Positions 22,482 through 35,661 of a stretch of 64,000 bases of DNA are shown here, piece by piece. Positions within the stretch are counted from its first letter, which is position 1, and the number at the start of each line of letters is the position of its first letter. This DNA comes from Aquilaria yunnanensis (Eukaryota; Streptophyta; Magnoliopsida; Malvales; Thymelaeaceae). The translations under genes and the position numbers were made by a program. The notes beneath the pieces are model-generated. The model made no database searches. It was not told the origin of the DNA and saw only the letters and a list, made by a program, of their open reading frames with translations. The stretch lies in assembly GCA_039654915.1 (NCBI GenBank), contig CM077598.1, positions 67,546,041 through 67,610,040 on the forward strand, in the 5' to 3' direction.

Positions 22482-23971
22482 TGTTACCACCACACAAAAA
22501 TGGGAGAATTACAAGTGTGGCATAATGGTCAAAAAGCCATTATATTGTGTAATTCTCTTCATAGTGATTGAAGTTTGAGGGGTAAAAGGTATAATGAACA
22601 CCTCCTTAAAAGTGTTCCAAGTTGGTAACTTGGCCCCCAACAAAAGCCTTAAGGATTGCTTGTTTGTCAAGCAACCTATGGACTTTTTTTAATGTGTCAA
22701 AAATTCAGGTACTCAATTGCAAAACTCTCAAGAAAGAGATTTGGACAGTTATGGGAAGGGTATGAATGGTATAAAAGTGCTATTAGGGGACTAAATTGCT
22801 CATGGAAGACTAGTTTGGACAAAGGAAACAGTTAAGGCATTAAGGACCTAAATGTCCCTGTGTAATCCTTAAGGTGTTCAAGCTTTTGACTTAAGTCTAA
22901 GGGTGGAATTGTGGAGTTTTCCCACTATGAGGGAGGCAGTCAAGACTTGATAAATAGTCAAAAATGTTGGGCACATGTGTACCAATGAGTTGAACACAAA
23001 GAAACCATAATTAGTGAGAAGGAAAATGACATAAAGCAAGGTTAAGCTTGTTAAGTGTGTTTTGTGCCCTTAAGCTCATTTAAGCCCATTTAGGTAGCCA
23101 AATCACTTATCCCTCCCTCATTTTTGTTCTCCTCTAGCCCAACAACATAGCCACACCCCATCCATAGCCACCACACCTTCAAACTTGCAACTGATTGAAA
23201 TTGAGGGCAAAAGGAGGCAATTGGAAGCAAACTAAAGCTATTGCTTGGATGCTTCAAGGATCAAGCTCCATTTTCAGCGAACCCAATCTGGTAAGGGTTC
23301 TCTTGGTCTCATGGGTTGTTTTCTACAATTTTCAAACATCGATGGAGCTAGGGCTAAGCTTGGAAGAGAGCCATGAGCTTGATGAACCACGCTTAGTGAG
23401 GGGAGTGCACTTATTGAAGGTTTTGTGACCTAGTGTGAACTGCACATAGGTCGTAGTGAAATGAGGGTTTCTAGAGCCCAAAGCTAGTACTAACTAGTGT
23501 TAAAATCCTCCTAAGACCAAGCATTAGCTTGAGGAAGGCTGCCATAGTGATTTATTTAAGTTTATTACATGTTTTATGGACTAATCTATGGTTATTGTTG
23601 CTGCCGCATTTCATGTGTTTGTTGGTTGTGAATCACTGCTACTTTTGGTTGTTGTATCTTGTATATATGCATTATGGTTTTTTTCTTTTATTGTCTTTGG
23701 ATGTAGGTATTGATGATGGTCAGGTTGCCTATTGAATCCAAGAGCTACCCTTACTAAGTTTCTCAATGAAACTTACTCCCCACAATTTTGTCATTTCAAG
23801 TCTAGTTGAAAGATCACATTCAAACTAACCTTTGTCGTTTGAGTTTTGATCTAAAATTTTAGGTGCATGAACTTCCGTATGTCTAGTTGTGATCTGGAAA
23901 GTTTGGTGATTTTAGAAGCACATTTGGTATTTTTAGTGATGGTACTTATTGTGTTGTGCAGCAATTGTCCA
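22482..23971 (+). repeat. F1 LTR, first 1.49 kb
   Basis: TGTTACCACC start after a G-run purine tract, so it is the 3' LTR of F1a. It follows the F1b LTR (30653 onward) until about 23971, then changes abruptly to RT coding sequence, so its 3' kilobase is deleted. Confidence 0.75.
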
Positions 23972-24873
23972 ATATCCATACCTCCTTACGGAATGCCAGT
24001 CTGAGAGATGAATGAGCTTAAAAAACAACTTGATGAACTTCTTGAAAAAGGGTTTGTAAGGCCAAGTGTTTCACCATAGGGAGCTCTTGCTCTCTTTGTG
24101 AAAAAGAAGGATGGACCTTTGAGACTATGTATTGACTATAAAAGCTCATTGTAGTGACTATCAAGAACAAGTATCCACTACCTAGGATTGAGGATCTTTT
24201 TTATGAACTCAAGGGAGCTAAGATCTTATCCAAGATAGATTTGAGATTTTGATACTTCCAGTTGAGAGTAAAGGAAAGGGACATTCCTAAGACTGCATTT
24301 AGGACCAGATATGGGCATTATGAGTACATAGTTATGCCATTTGGTTTAACTGGTGCCCTAGCTACTTTCATGGACCTGATGAATAGGGTGTTTAGATCAC
24401 ATCTGGACAATTTTGTGTTTGTGTTCATTGATGACATCTTAGTGTATTCCAAGGATGAAAATGAACATGAACATCATCTGAAGATTGTCCTAAAGACTCT
24501 GTTGGAATATCAGCTTTATGCCAAGTTATCCAAGTGTGAATTCTGGATAAGGGAAGTACATTTCCTATGACACATCATAGATGCACAAAGCCTTAAGGCA
24601 GACCCTGAAAAGGCCAAAGTAGTGCAAGAGTGGGAAAGACCAAAGACTGTGAAGGAAATCAGAAGTTTCCTAGGATTAGCTGGATACTATAGAAGATTTG
24701 TATTAGGCTTTTTCATAATTGCCTTAGTACTCACTAATCTGACCAAGAAGGGTCAAAGATTTGAGTGGACCGAAAAGTGCAAAAAGAGTTTCCAAGAGCT
24801 CAGGCAAAGGTTGATTGAAGTTCCAGTATTGATTCTTCTTGATCCAAGTAAGCCTTACATCATATATACAAAT
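23972..24873 (+). pseudogene. F1b reverse transcriptase and start of RNase H
   Basis: Chromovirus-type [43 protein letters not shown] (frame-shifted), [33 protein letters not shown] with the FIDD catalytic pair, then LGLAGYYRRF and the start of RNase H (LLDPSKPYIIYTN). Stops and at least one frameshift near 24140. An F2 solo LTR interrupts it at 24874; reading continues at 28745. N-terminal gag and protease are absent. Confidence 0.85.
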
Positions 24874-27800
24874 TGACACGGCCGACCCTGGCCCCTACCT
24901 AGTAAGCCCTGTGAGAGCTGGTCTCACGGTGGATTGCAATTGGCTAGTTGTGTATGTGTGCGGATTAAATCCCATGATACTAGTTAATTAACCTAGAATA
25001 TGCAAGATGCATGCTTTTATGCTTTGACTTGGTTTATTAAAACCATAAAACATTAACTTGGCCAAGTAATTTCTACACAAAATAAGTATAAATAGCCAAA
25101 GCATACAAAATCAACATTTGTGTGAATTTACTACACGTAACAACTCGTGAGAACATTCATACATAAAGTAGACTAATGCCCTCACCCAAGAGCAATTCTA
25201 GAGTCGAGGACTCCTTATAACATAGACTATGGAGGCAACTAAAAGTACTGTATAAATACAAGCCTCTACTGAGATCTTTTTGACTTCACTCCCACCTTGG
25301 ATACACGTCCTTGTGGCGAGTCTCAAAAGTCCTTTGCCAAGTGCTACTAGGCTCTGTAGCTAAAGGAAGATACTAGTTAGTACTGTTACTTGGCCAACAA
25401 GCTAACTAAATACACCATGTAGACTAGAATCAAAAGGATTCTCAAATGCCATACCTGTACGCACAAAAGAACACTACAGCGATAATCCTCAACGATTACC
25501 CGATCCAGCAACTTCAATCTTTGCATAACATAACTAGGGAGTGAGAATTCGACAATTCTCAACAAGTGGTCTTCAGTGTACTTGCAAGAAAATTACTGGG
25601 ACTGGACATATGATGAACATATGTAAACTTGCTACGAGCTCACATAGCATGAGGGTCTGATATATGCACATATAACTAGGTCTTTGAGACCTCTCCTCAA
25701 ACTAGTCCTCCTCATGGTGCATCACTCCGTGCCTAGCGAGTTCTGATCACTAACCCACTCCTAGCAAGCCAAAGCTTACTAGATGCAATCATGTAGCCTT
25801 CCCATAGTCGTTATGTAGGGGAATTATGGTGGAACTTTGTAGACTAGGCCATAAGACCTTTTTTTGTGGACTAGATGAACAAGGTTTCACCTTGTAACCT
25901 CGTGGCTATGGCACGGTGAGGTTGCCAAGGGTTCTAAACCTATCACCTGGGCTAGTAATACCTTGTTGTGATAATTGCAACATAGTTTCCTTTAAAACTT
26001 GCCTTCACTTTGAGTTAATATAAATCTAAAAATCGGGCATTTTAAGTGTTTTTAAAACATGGAGGTGATAGTACTCCCTCTTAGCTTCGCTTGGAATCTT
26101 GAATCACCTCAATCGGACACTGGAGCAAAAAGTTATGCCAAAAACAAAACCGGGTGTCAAATGTTGTCTTGGCGACGCGTCGCCACAGTTGTCGACGTTC
26201 TGCCAATTTTCTGAGGTCTTGGCGACACGTCGTGGGAACTGGTCGGGATTGGCGACACGTCGCCAAGCCTACAAAATGCCCAGAAAAGCTTGGGTTTTAC
26301 TGCTATGAACTTTGGACACTTCCTACTGTTGGGTTTCGGGAGCCAAATAGTGCAGCGGAATTTAACCGAAACCCTCCAGGATCCAAGTGAAATGGGATAA
26401 ACCGGGTGTTCGAAAATTTCATACCTAATTTTCGGTTGAGATCTCTTACTCAACTATAGAGTTGAATCACAAAACCTGAACAGTTGACGTGTTCAGGCTA
26501 TGTATGGTATCCACACGAGCCTCTCGGGATCACCACGCTTCCACCATGTCCAGGCAGATGCGTTTCTCTTGTGCTCGCAGTGCTAGCTTGCGTCCTCCAA
26601 GGAATTGCAGGAGAAGAGTTCGGCTGTCCTTTTGGGAGGCTAGGGCAAGGAGACCTGCGAATTTCTCACTTAAAAGTTGTATTTATAGTGAGACTCAACT
26701 TCCAGGCCTAATGGGTTTTAAAGCCCTAATCCAACTAGGATTTAATTTCGGGCTTAATAATGGCTCAACTCCTTGGCCCATTATTAATATGAAATTAAAG
26801 TGAAACCATAACCCAAATAATTAGCCCACGCACTCTAATGATCCAAATAGCTCTATGTGTGCGACCGAATAGGCTCTTGCCATGTTGGCAATGATCATAA
26901 ATCACATTTATGATCATAAGCAATGAGCGGTGTCTAGCAACACATCATTGCTACCCAAGTGACAAGATTGTCGGTGAATCGACTAAACCTTTATGATCAT
27001 CACCGATATATGCCATTGTTCCTTTGTCCAAGATATCAAGACTAAGCACGAGACATGGAATGTGTCACTCTCGTATAGCCCAATCTTTGGTTTCTTGATT
27101 ACCGAGTAGACCAACTTAAACTGACGACATTGATATCATATATCAACTCATCGGAGCATGGCCATGCATTTTCTAAGTCTCACTCTATCAAGGGGCCCAA
27201 AGATATCACTCCCGTTACATAGGAGGGACAAATCCCATCTTGATCATACAAATCCCTCCGCATGATATGTGACATACCCAATGAGCTCCTTCAAGTTCAC
27301 TCAGTTACGAGCAACAAAGGAAAGTATCAAAGTATGTGACTCACATGTAGGGAACCTTGATGATCTTAGGTCGAAGGACTACATATACCATGATCACTAT
27401 GAGAATCAGTTATGACACTCATATAACGATCCATGAAGTGTACTCATGGTGGGTCGGTCCAGTACACAAGTTCTCCAACTTGTACCCATATGTAGACTAC
27501 ATATCTCATATTAGTCTCCACATATGCTAGTCATTATGTATTATTGCAACCCGCTCCACAATAATACTAGACTAGGGACGTTTAAGAATATCATTATTCT
27601 AGGGTTACAATTATGTTTATTACGTTGCGCAGAAACAAAACACCAAACAAAATTGCTGGATTAATGCCTCAATAAAATATCATGACTCAATGTGCAAAAA
27701 TACAATCATCTCATGATTGGATTTTGGGCACAACGCTAACACCTACACATATCAAACATGCTTGGAATGCCTCCAAATTTCATATACACATAGAACATGT

Positions 27801-28739
27801 TGCATAGATCACAACCAACTATTGCAAGCCAATTTATGATGTCTTGTAACATCAATCCAATCCTCCCAATTCCTCTAGTCCACCATAATTCAACCAAAAC
27901 CTTTAACTAATGCCATAGCTAAAACGACTCGAATTCTTCAAGCAAACTCAAGCTATTGGCATTAAATGAACTTGAAAACATACTCCCCTTACCTCAACTC
28001 CAAGTAACATGCAAGAATCAAGCTCCCTTTCAACCAACCAAGCTCACCAAAGTTCTACACCAATTCCAATCCAAAAACAAAGCACTAATCACTAAAACTT
28101 CATTCTATAACCAAAACCCAAGCTTCAAACTAACTAATAAACATGAATTCAGTCAAGAACACATTTATTACGTCGTTCAAAAATAGGGGATGTGGAAAAA
28201 AGCCTTTCCAAGATTCAAAATCATGGTTTCAAGCTTGAAATTGGCTCCTCCAAGCTTATACACCTTGAATTGCACCTCTTGATACCAAGATCACTTGATT
28301 CCAAGCTTAATTTGAGAGAGAAATGAGTGAGGAAGGATGAAAACATGGTTATGGCAGCCTCCCCCTTCTCTTTCCCTTCTTAAACCCTTACTTGGCATCA
28401 AGGTCACCAAGGTTTCAAGTTTAATGCAATTAAGGCCCCCATCATTGTAACTTAGTCATTCTTGATTAAATTCTTGTCTATTCTTTAAGTTTGAGTTAAT
28501 GTTGAAAGTTAAGTTATATAAATATTCATTTTAAAACACTCAGGACTCGTCCCGGCTATTCAGGATGCAAAATTACCATTTTGCCCCCGAACTTCGTTGA
28601 GTGTTTTATTTTTCTCAGAACTTAGTGAACTTTGCTAAACTTCTCTATTCTTGCTAAGTAAACTTGAATTAAGGTTCTAAACTTAATTTAGAACACTTTA
28701 CCTTCCTCAAACATGCTTCCCACTAGAAGGGCCATAACA
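24874..28739 (-). repeat. F2 solo LTR with 5-bp target duplication CAAAT
   Basis: On the plus strand it runs TGACACGGCC to CCATAACA and is flanked by CAAAT at 24869-24873 and 28740-28744. It sits in the RNase H of F1b, whose coding sequence continues on the other side. Without the nested copia LTR (26327-27741) and its target repeat, its length is about 2.45 kb, equal to the F2 LTR at 19415-21867. A solo LTR arises by recombination between the two LTRs of a full element. Confidence 0.9.
26327..27741 (-). repeat. Copia solo LTR with target duplication CCTAC
   Basis: Reverse-oriented copy of the LTR of copia element C (TGTTGGGTTTC to GCTAACA on the plus strand, 1415 bp), flanked by CCTAC at 26322-26326 and 27742-27746. 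Inserted in the F2 solo LTR and thus younger than it. Confidence 0.92.
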
Positions 28740-28744
28740 CAAAT

Positions 28745-30652
28745 GCATCTAGATCTGGGTTAGGTTGTGTGCTTATGCAAGATAGAAATGTCATTGCTTA
28801 TGGGTCAAGGAAATTGAGACCTCACGAGCAAAACTATCCTACCCATGACCTAGAATTCACAGCAGTGATTTTTGCTTTGAAGCAATGAAGGCATTACTTG
28901 ATGGCTAGTACTGACCATAAAACCTAAAGTACTTGTTCACTCAGAAAGAGTTGAACATGAGGCACAGGAGATGGTTAGAATATATCAAGGGCAATGACTA
29001 CTGTATAGAGTACATAGAGGGCAAAGGCATTCTGGTAGTTGATGCCTTGAGAAGGATGTACACAGGTCTTCTTGAAGGAGGATCCATAACTGATTATGAT
29101 GAGCAGAATAGTCTACTATGCCTATGGCGTAAGTGGCATAAGTGGGAGGAAGACCAAATCTACATTAACAATTTAGTTTGGATGGATTGAAGAAGCTAGA
29201 AGGCATAGGAGACAGATCCTGATCAGAAAAAGATTTCAGGGAAGGAAAAAGGTTCCTTGTATCAATCCTTTACCTATAAGCTAGGATTACTGTATTTCAA
29301 GGACCAAATCTATGTGCTTAAAGGAGCAAAGCTCAGGGATGAAATACTTGAAGAAGCTTACACAAGCAAGTTGAACATCCATCCAGGTAGTGAGAAAATG
29401 TATAAAGACTTGAAGACTCACTTTTGGTGGCCAAATATGAAGAAAGACATAGCTACTTATGTCTCCAAATGTGCCACATGCCAGAGGGTAAAGGTAGAGC
29501 ACTAGAAGCCAACTGGTACCCTACAGACTCTACCTATACCAGTGAGGAAGTGGGGTAACATAACCATGGATTTTTTGACTGGGTTGCCTATGACAAGATT
29601 AAGGCATGATACAATCTAGGTCATTGTGGATAAGCTAACCAAATGTGCCCACTTCTTACCTATTAAACTCATAGACTCCATGGAGAACTTAGCTTAGATG
29701 TATGCCCAGGAGATAGTGAGACTACATGGAGTGCTAGATTCCATTGTATCTGATAGAGATCCAAAATTTACTACTCATTTTTTGGAGTGCTTTTCATAAA
29801 GCACTTCGAACCAAAAGCCACCAGAGTACAGCTTATCATCCTCAGACTGAAGAGCAAACTGAAAGGGTGATCTAGATGTTGGAAGACGTGCTTAGGAGCT
29901 GTGTGTTGGATTTCAAAGGTGAATGGGACCAACACTAGCCATTAGTTGAATTCTCATATCACAATAGTTACCAAAGTACCATTGGCATGGCACCTTATGA
30001 AGCATTGTATGGAAGAAGGTGCATGACACCCCACTATTGCGTGAAAGCCTTAGAAAGGCTAGAGTTGGCTCCCAAAATTATTAACGGGACAGCTGCCAAA
30101 ATCAAGAAAATTCAAGAGAGATTAAAGGTAGCCAATGAAAGGACCATAGCCAATGTGAAAAAAAGAATGAGAGACTTAGAATTTGAGGTTGGTGACAATG
30201 TGTGGTTGAAAGTTGCACCAACCAAAGGCACTGTCAGATTTGGCAAAAGAACCAAGTTAGCTCCAAGATATATCAGTCCTTATGAGATCTTGGATAGAGT
30301 TGGCAAGGTAGCATACAGGTTAGCTCTACTGCCAAGCATGTCAAATGTTTATAATGTTTTTCACATCAGTATGCTTAAGAAGTGTCTATTAGACACAAAG
30401 CATGCTACTGTAGTTGAAGACATATAGTTGTAACCTAACTTGTCATATGAAGAGAAAGCTATAGCTACCTTGGCCAAGGATACTAGAAGGTTTAGAAACA
30501 AACTTATTCCCATGGTTAAAGTTCAGTGGTCACACTACTCTGAAATAGAAGTAACCTAAGAAACTGAAAAAGACCTTATTAAAAGGTATCCTGAAGAATA
30601 CTTGAAGCTAAAGGTTATTTTGGAGGACGAAAATAGTTAAGGGGTAAAGGAT
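28745..30652 (+). pseudogene. F1b RNase H, integrase and chromodomain-like tail
   Basis: RNase H continues ([38 protein letters not shown]). Integrase follows: zinc-binding HPGSEKM..CATCQ (29380-29485), core [20 protein letters not shown] (first two catalytic Asp regions), then MAPYEALYGRRC and the C-terminal GDNVWLK, APRYISPYEILDRVG and FHISMLKK. A chromodomain-type end RRFRNKLIPMVKVQWSHYS follows. At least ten stops and frame changes make it dead. A purine tract AAGGGGTAAAGGAT precedes the 3' LTR at 30653. The tail assigns the family to the chromovirus group, most like Tekay/Del (by motif, not phylogeny). Confidence 0.85.
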
Positions 30653-33141
30653 TGTTACCACTGCAAAAAAATGGTAGAATTACAAGTGTGGCATAATGGT
30701 AAAAAAGCCATTATATTGTGTAAATCTCTTCATAGTAATTGAAGTGTGTGGGGCAAAAGGTATAATGTACACCTCCTTAAAAGTGTTCCAAGTTAGTAAC
30801 TTGGACCCCAAGAAAAGCTTTAAGGATTACTTGTTTGTCAAGCAACCTATGGACTTTTTGTAAGGTTTTGGAAATTCGGGCACACAATCGTAAAACTTTC
30901 AAAAAAGAGCTTTGGAGAGTTATGGAAAGGATATGAATGGTATGAAAGTACTATTGGATGACCAAATTGCTTATGGAAGACAACTAAGGACAAAGAAAAT
31001 ACAGAAAGGCATAAAGGACCTAAGTGTTCTAATGTAGGACTTAGCATGTGTGTGCCTTTGACTTAAGTCAAATGAAGCAATTTGTAGTTTTCCCACCTAG
31101 GGAGGGGTGGGTATAGCTTGTAAATGGGTAAAAAATGTTGGGTACATGTGTACCAATGAGTTTGAGACAAAGAAACCATAATTAGTGAGAAGGAAAATGA
31201 TATAAAGCAAGGTTAAGCTTGTTTAAGTGTGTTTTGTGCCCTTAAGGTCATTTAAGGCCATTTAAGTGGCCAATTCCCTTATCTCTCTCCTATTTTTGGC
31301 CTCCTCCATCCCAAGAACATAGCCACACTTCCTCCATAGCCACCACACCTTCAAACTTGCAATCGATTAAAATTGAAGGCAAAAGGAAGCAATTAGAAGC
31401 AAACTAGAGCTATAGCTTGGATACTTCAAGGATCAATCTTGATTTTTAGCCTACCCACTTTTTTAAGGGTTCTCTTGCTCTCATGGGTTGTTTTCTATAT
31501 TTTCAAGAAACCATGGAGCTAGGGTTAAGATTGGAAGAGAGCCATGAGCTTGATGAACCATGCTCAGTAAGGGGAGTACACTTATTGAAGGTTTTGTGAC
31601 CTAGTGTGATGTGCACAAAGATGGCAGTGGAATGAGGGTTTCTAGAGCCCAAAGTTAATACTAACTAGTGTTAAAATCCTCCTAAGACCATGCATTAGCT
31701 TGAGGAGGGCTGCCAGGGTGATTTGGTTATGTTTATTATGTGTTTTGTGGACTAATCTATGGTATATGTTGCTGCCGTATTTCATGTGTTTGTTGGTTAT
31801 GAATAGCTGCTGAATTTGGTTGCTATATCTTATATATATGCATTGTGGTTTTTGTGTTTTAGCGTTTTTGGATTCAGGTTTTAATGATGGTTACATTGCC
31901 TATTGAATCCAAGTGCTACCCTTACTAAGTTTGTCAATGAAACTTACTCCCCTCAATTCTGTCATTTCAGGTCCAGCTGAAAGATCACCTTCAAACAACC
32001 TTTGTGGTTTGATTTTTTCCCTGAAAATTTTCAAGTATGTAAACTTCCATATGTCTAGTTATGATCTGGAAATTTTGGTGATTTTAGGAGCACATTTGGT
32101 ATTTTTAATGGTGGTACTTATTGTGTTGTGCAGCAGCTGTCCAGCATCCTGTTTTGGAGTCCATTGTGTCTCAGGCACTCCTGTAACCTCAGTTGTGTAT
32201 TTAGCTGAGTTAAGACCATTTTTTAGTGCATGTGTGCATGTACATGTAGTTTCTGTAAAATGAGACAAGTATGTGGACATTTAGTAATGTTTTGTCTATG
32301 TAAGTGATGTGGTGCAAAGCTCTCTAATTGTGAATGATGGTCTACTTACTTGTAAATTATGTTTTAGCCATATATGGTCGTTAAATGCAAGGGAATATAT
32401 TTCCTATTTGTAATGGACATATATGGGGTAGCCTTGGAGGGCTTTCCCCTTGTGAATGAAGTGCTTGCACACTTATGAAATTTTGTATGGGCAAAATGGT
32501 CATAAAGTGACCAGAATTTTGACTCTGCACTTAAAGTTCTATATCTCCCTGTGTAGAAAGAATCTTTGCTTGAAGTTTTGACCACTCCTAGAAAACATCT
32601 AGATGTTGAATTTGGCTTTGGAATTTCTAAATTTGGTACCCTGTAGCCAAAGATATGACATTGCAAAATTGGCTAAGTTATTATTCATTTGGTCAAAATT
32701 TTGTAACCAACTTCAAAATTCCATAACTTGGTCCATAGGTGGGCTATTGATGTAAAAAAAAATTCATTGGTTTTTTCTAAGTCTCTACTTGATATTGGAG
32801 CAAATAAAATAGTAGGTACATGGCTATAATGATACAATTTATTAGTGGAAGTTACAGGTGTAGTGACTGGTTAGTAGAACTTAACGTGATTGCCTAATGT
32901 GTGGTAGCCAAGATTAAGATTTGTGCTAGTGTTTTCCTTCTTTGCTGCCATGGTGTGCATGAAATGTGAATATATGCATGATGGTTGGACCAATATGCAT
33001 GTGTTTAAATAGTGCCCAAGAGGGCCACTTGGGTATGCAAACCAAGGGTAGTGTTCTGATCACCTACAGAACATTACCAATCCTACGAGTCTAAATGCAC
33101 AATTTTGGCACCATAATTGGACTATCCTGAAGTGGGTAACA
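30653..33141 (+). repeat. F1b 3' LTR, complete (2489 bp)
   Basis: Starts TGTTACCACT after the purine tract and ends GGGTAACA, giving 7-bp terminal inverted repeats (TGTTACC/GGTAACA). The end is confirmed by the reverse copy starting TGTTACCTACTCC at 40799. The next bases belong to TatE RNase H. The five bases after it (AAGTC) differ from those before the F1a LTR (ACCCA), so the F1 block is not one simple insertion. Confidence 0.85.
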
Positions 33142-35128
33142 AAGTCCATGCATGGTGCTAAAGTTAGGTAACCTTTACTACGAAAGGCCATATATGCCCT
33201 ACTGTTGGCAAGCAGGAGACTTTGGTCTTATTTCCAAGGTCATCCCATCACAGTCCGAAGTAACTTACCTCTCTGAGATGTCATGAGGATGGTAGACCAC
33301 TTGGGATGATTATCAAAGTGGTGCATCGAGCTCGGTGAGTTTGATATCACTTATGAGCCAAGGAGGGCAATAAAAGCCAAAGCATTGGCAGATTTCATTG
33401 CTGAGGTGCCTCAAAAAGAAGGTACTCCAAGGAACCTTGAAAATGATGAACCTGAGTGGATGTTATTCGTTGATGGTGCCTTGGGATCCAAACATTAGGG
33501 AGCCGGAGTAATTCTTTGTGGACCTGAAGGCATGAAAGCTATGAAGGCTATCGAATTCAGTTTCAATGTGACCAATAATGTTGCCGAATATGAAGCCCTT
33601 ATAGCAGCCTTAGGATTGGTAAAAAGAGTTGGTGTAAGAAATCTGAAGGCCCAAAGTGATTCCCAGCTAGTGGTCCAGTAGATGACGGGGGACTATGGTC
33701 TAAGAGATCCAAACTTGGCAAAATACAATAATTTAGTAAAAGGGCTTATCCAAGAATTTGATAGGGTATAGATAGAAAATGTACCCTGATAGGATAATGT
33801 GGAAGTCGATACTTTGGCCAAGTCAAAAAGTCCATTAAACTTCTGGATCACCCGAGCATAGCAATAATGGCTATCGCGACTTCAGACAAAGGATGGAAGG
33901 ATCCAATCAAAAAGTATCTAGCAATTTCAGGATTACCCAAAGACCCTGTGGAAGCAACGAAAGTGCACAAGTGCTTGGGTACATACTTCCTGATCACGGA
34001 AGAATTATGCCGACAGGGATACTCCAACCTCCTCCAAAGATGTGTAAATGAAGGAGAGGCCCAAGAAAACCTAAAAGAAGTTCATGAAGGAGTATATGGC
34101 TTCCACATCGACATCGATGCCCTTACAATGGTATTCTTTTGTCAAGGATATTTCTAGCCGACCCTAAGGAAAGATGCTGGGCAGTTCATCAAACAATGTG
34201 AAAAATCTCAAAGACACGCACCAATCAAAAGGGCACCTTCAGAAGCAATCTCCTCGACTAACTACCCTTGCCCCTTTGCTGTATGAGGAATTGGCCTTAA
34301 TAGTCCTTTCCAAACGGCCCCAGGGAGAGTGAAGTTCTACATAGTTGCAATAGATTATTTCACCAAGTGGATTGAGGCAGAGCCTTCGACAATGATTTCG
34401 GCAAGGGACATCTAGAAGTATGTTTGGAAGAACATCATATGTAGATTCGGTATGCCAAGAGTGATAGTAGCGGATAATGGTTCCCAGTTCATCGATAGGG
34501 GCTTTCAGGAATTTGCAACCAACCTCAGGGTAAAATTTCACTTTGCCGTAGTTGCCCATCCTCAAAGTAATGGACAAGTTGAGGTGCCCAATAGGACAAT
34601 AAAAGATGGTGTCAAGAAGAGGTTGAAAAAAGCCAACGGAAAATGGAAGGAGAACTCTTGAGTGTACTATAGAGTTATTGAACAACTCTTAGAAGAGTTA
34701 CTAGCGAAATACCCTTTTCACTAGTATTCGGCACTGAGGCTATTATTCCTGTTGAAGTCGTACAACTATCTATCAGAGTACAGGTGTTCAATGAAGAAGG
34801 GAACAACCTCGGCTTAAGAACCAAGTTAGATATAATAGACGAACATAGGGAGATGGCTAAACTCAGAAGAAAAGCTTTTCAGCAAAGGGTAGCCATTGCT
34901 ACGAACTTGCATGTCAAACCTAAAGGGATCAAGAAAGGAGACCTTGTTCTCCAAAAGGCTGAACTAGAATCCTGAAGACCAACTCACGAAGTACTTCGAG
35001 CAAATTGGGAAGGACTATATTTGGTCCTTGAAGAAGTTCGGCCAAGAGTTTATAAACTTGGAAATACTAAAGGAGAAGAGTTGAAAAACACATAGCATTC
35101 AGGCTCTTTGAAAAAATTCTACACTTAG
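33142..35128 (+). pseudogene. TatE RNase H and integrase
   Basis: Aligns with TatB 60250 down to 58242. First the end of the RT-linked RNase H (KAIYALLLASRRL, HPITVRS, WCIELGEFDITYEPRRAIKAKALADF). Then the second, archaeal-type RNase H typical of Tat elements (LFVDGALGSKH, FNVTNNVAEYEAL, AQSDSQLVV), the zinc-binding and core parts of integrase (VADNGSQF at about 34470, HPQSNGQVEVPNRTI) and the C-terminus (RKAFQQRV, KKGDLVLQKAE, LKKFYT stop at 35126-35128). About a dozen stops and some frameshifts. Most stops replace Gln, Arg or Trp of TatB, that is CAG, CGA or TGG codons. Confidence 0.85.
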
Positions 35129-35661
35129 AATTTTCCAAGAAAGGAGCCGTATTATAAAAAACATCCCCAAAGAAGTCAGCCGAATGTGGTGATCTCTTAA
35201 GTCGCCTAAAGTATAAGGAAGGAAGGTTACCAAAGGAGGTTAACAGAATATGGTTTCTTCGAAAGGTACCTGAAGTGATATTGTACAAGTTTTATTCAAG
35301 GAGGCTGACCGAATATGGTTGATCCTGAAACTGCATAAGTGTTTTGTACATAGCAAGTTTCCCCAAAACATTGCTTGAATTCTATTCTAAAGCACTTAGG
35401 AAAATACTTAACTTCCTCAAAAGAAAAGGCAAAGGCTTTGAACCCTTAATAGTATTTTTGTCAAGGGTGGTTCATGACTGAATCTACTGATCGTTGCTGA
35501 ACCATAGGTGGTGAATTAAAACCGAAAAAGCTTCATAGCCAAGTAATACACGCCGAAGATAGTGCTAATTGAGGACTTAGCCAAAATTTTGAGAAGTAAA
35601 GGAAATTCTATTAAAGGGTGCAAAGTAGAACAAAAAAATGAACTAAGACCTATGGCTTATT
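35129..35661. repeat. Short tandem repeats between TatE pol and accessory gene
   Basis: Three imperfect units of about 70 bp are visible at about 35160-35380, each with a core like AGGCTGACCGAATATGGTT followed by a C(C)TGAAGTG-like segment. The remaining 280 bp show nothing. Confidence 0.55.
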
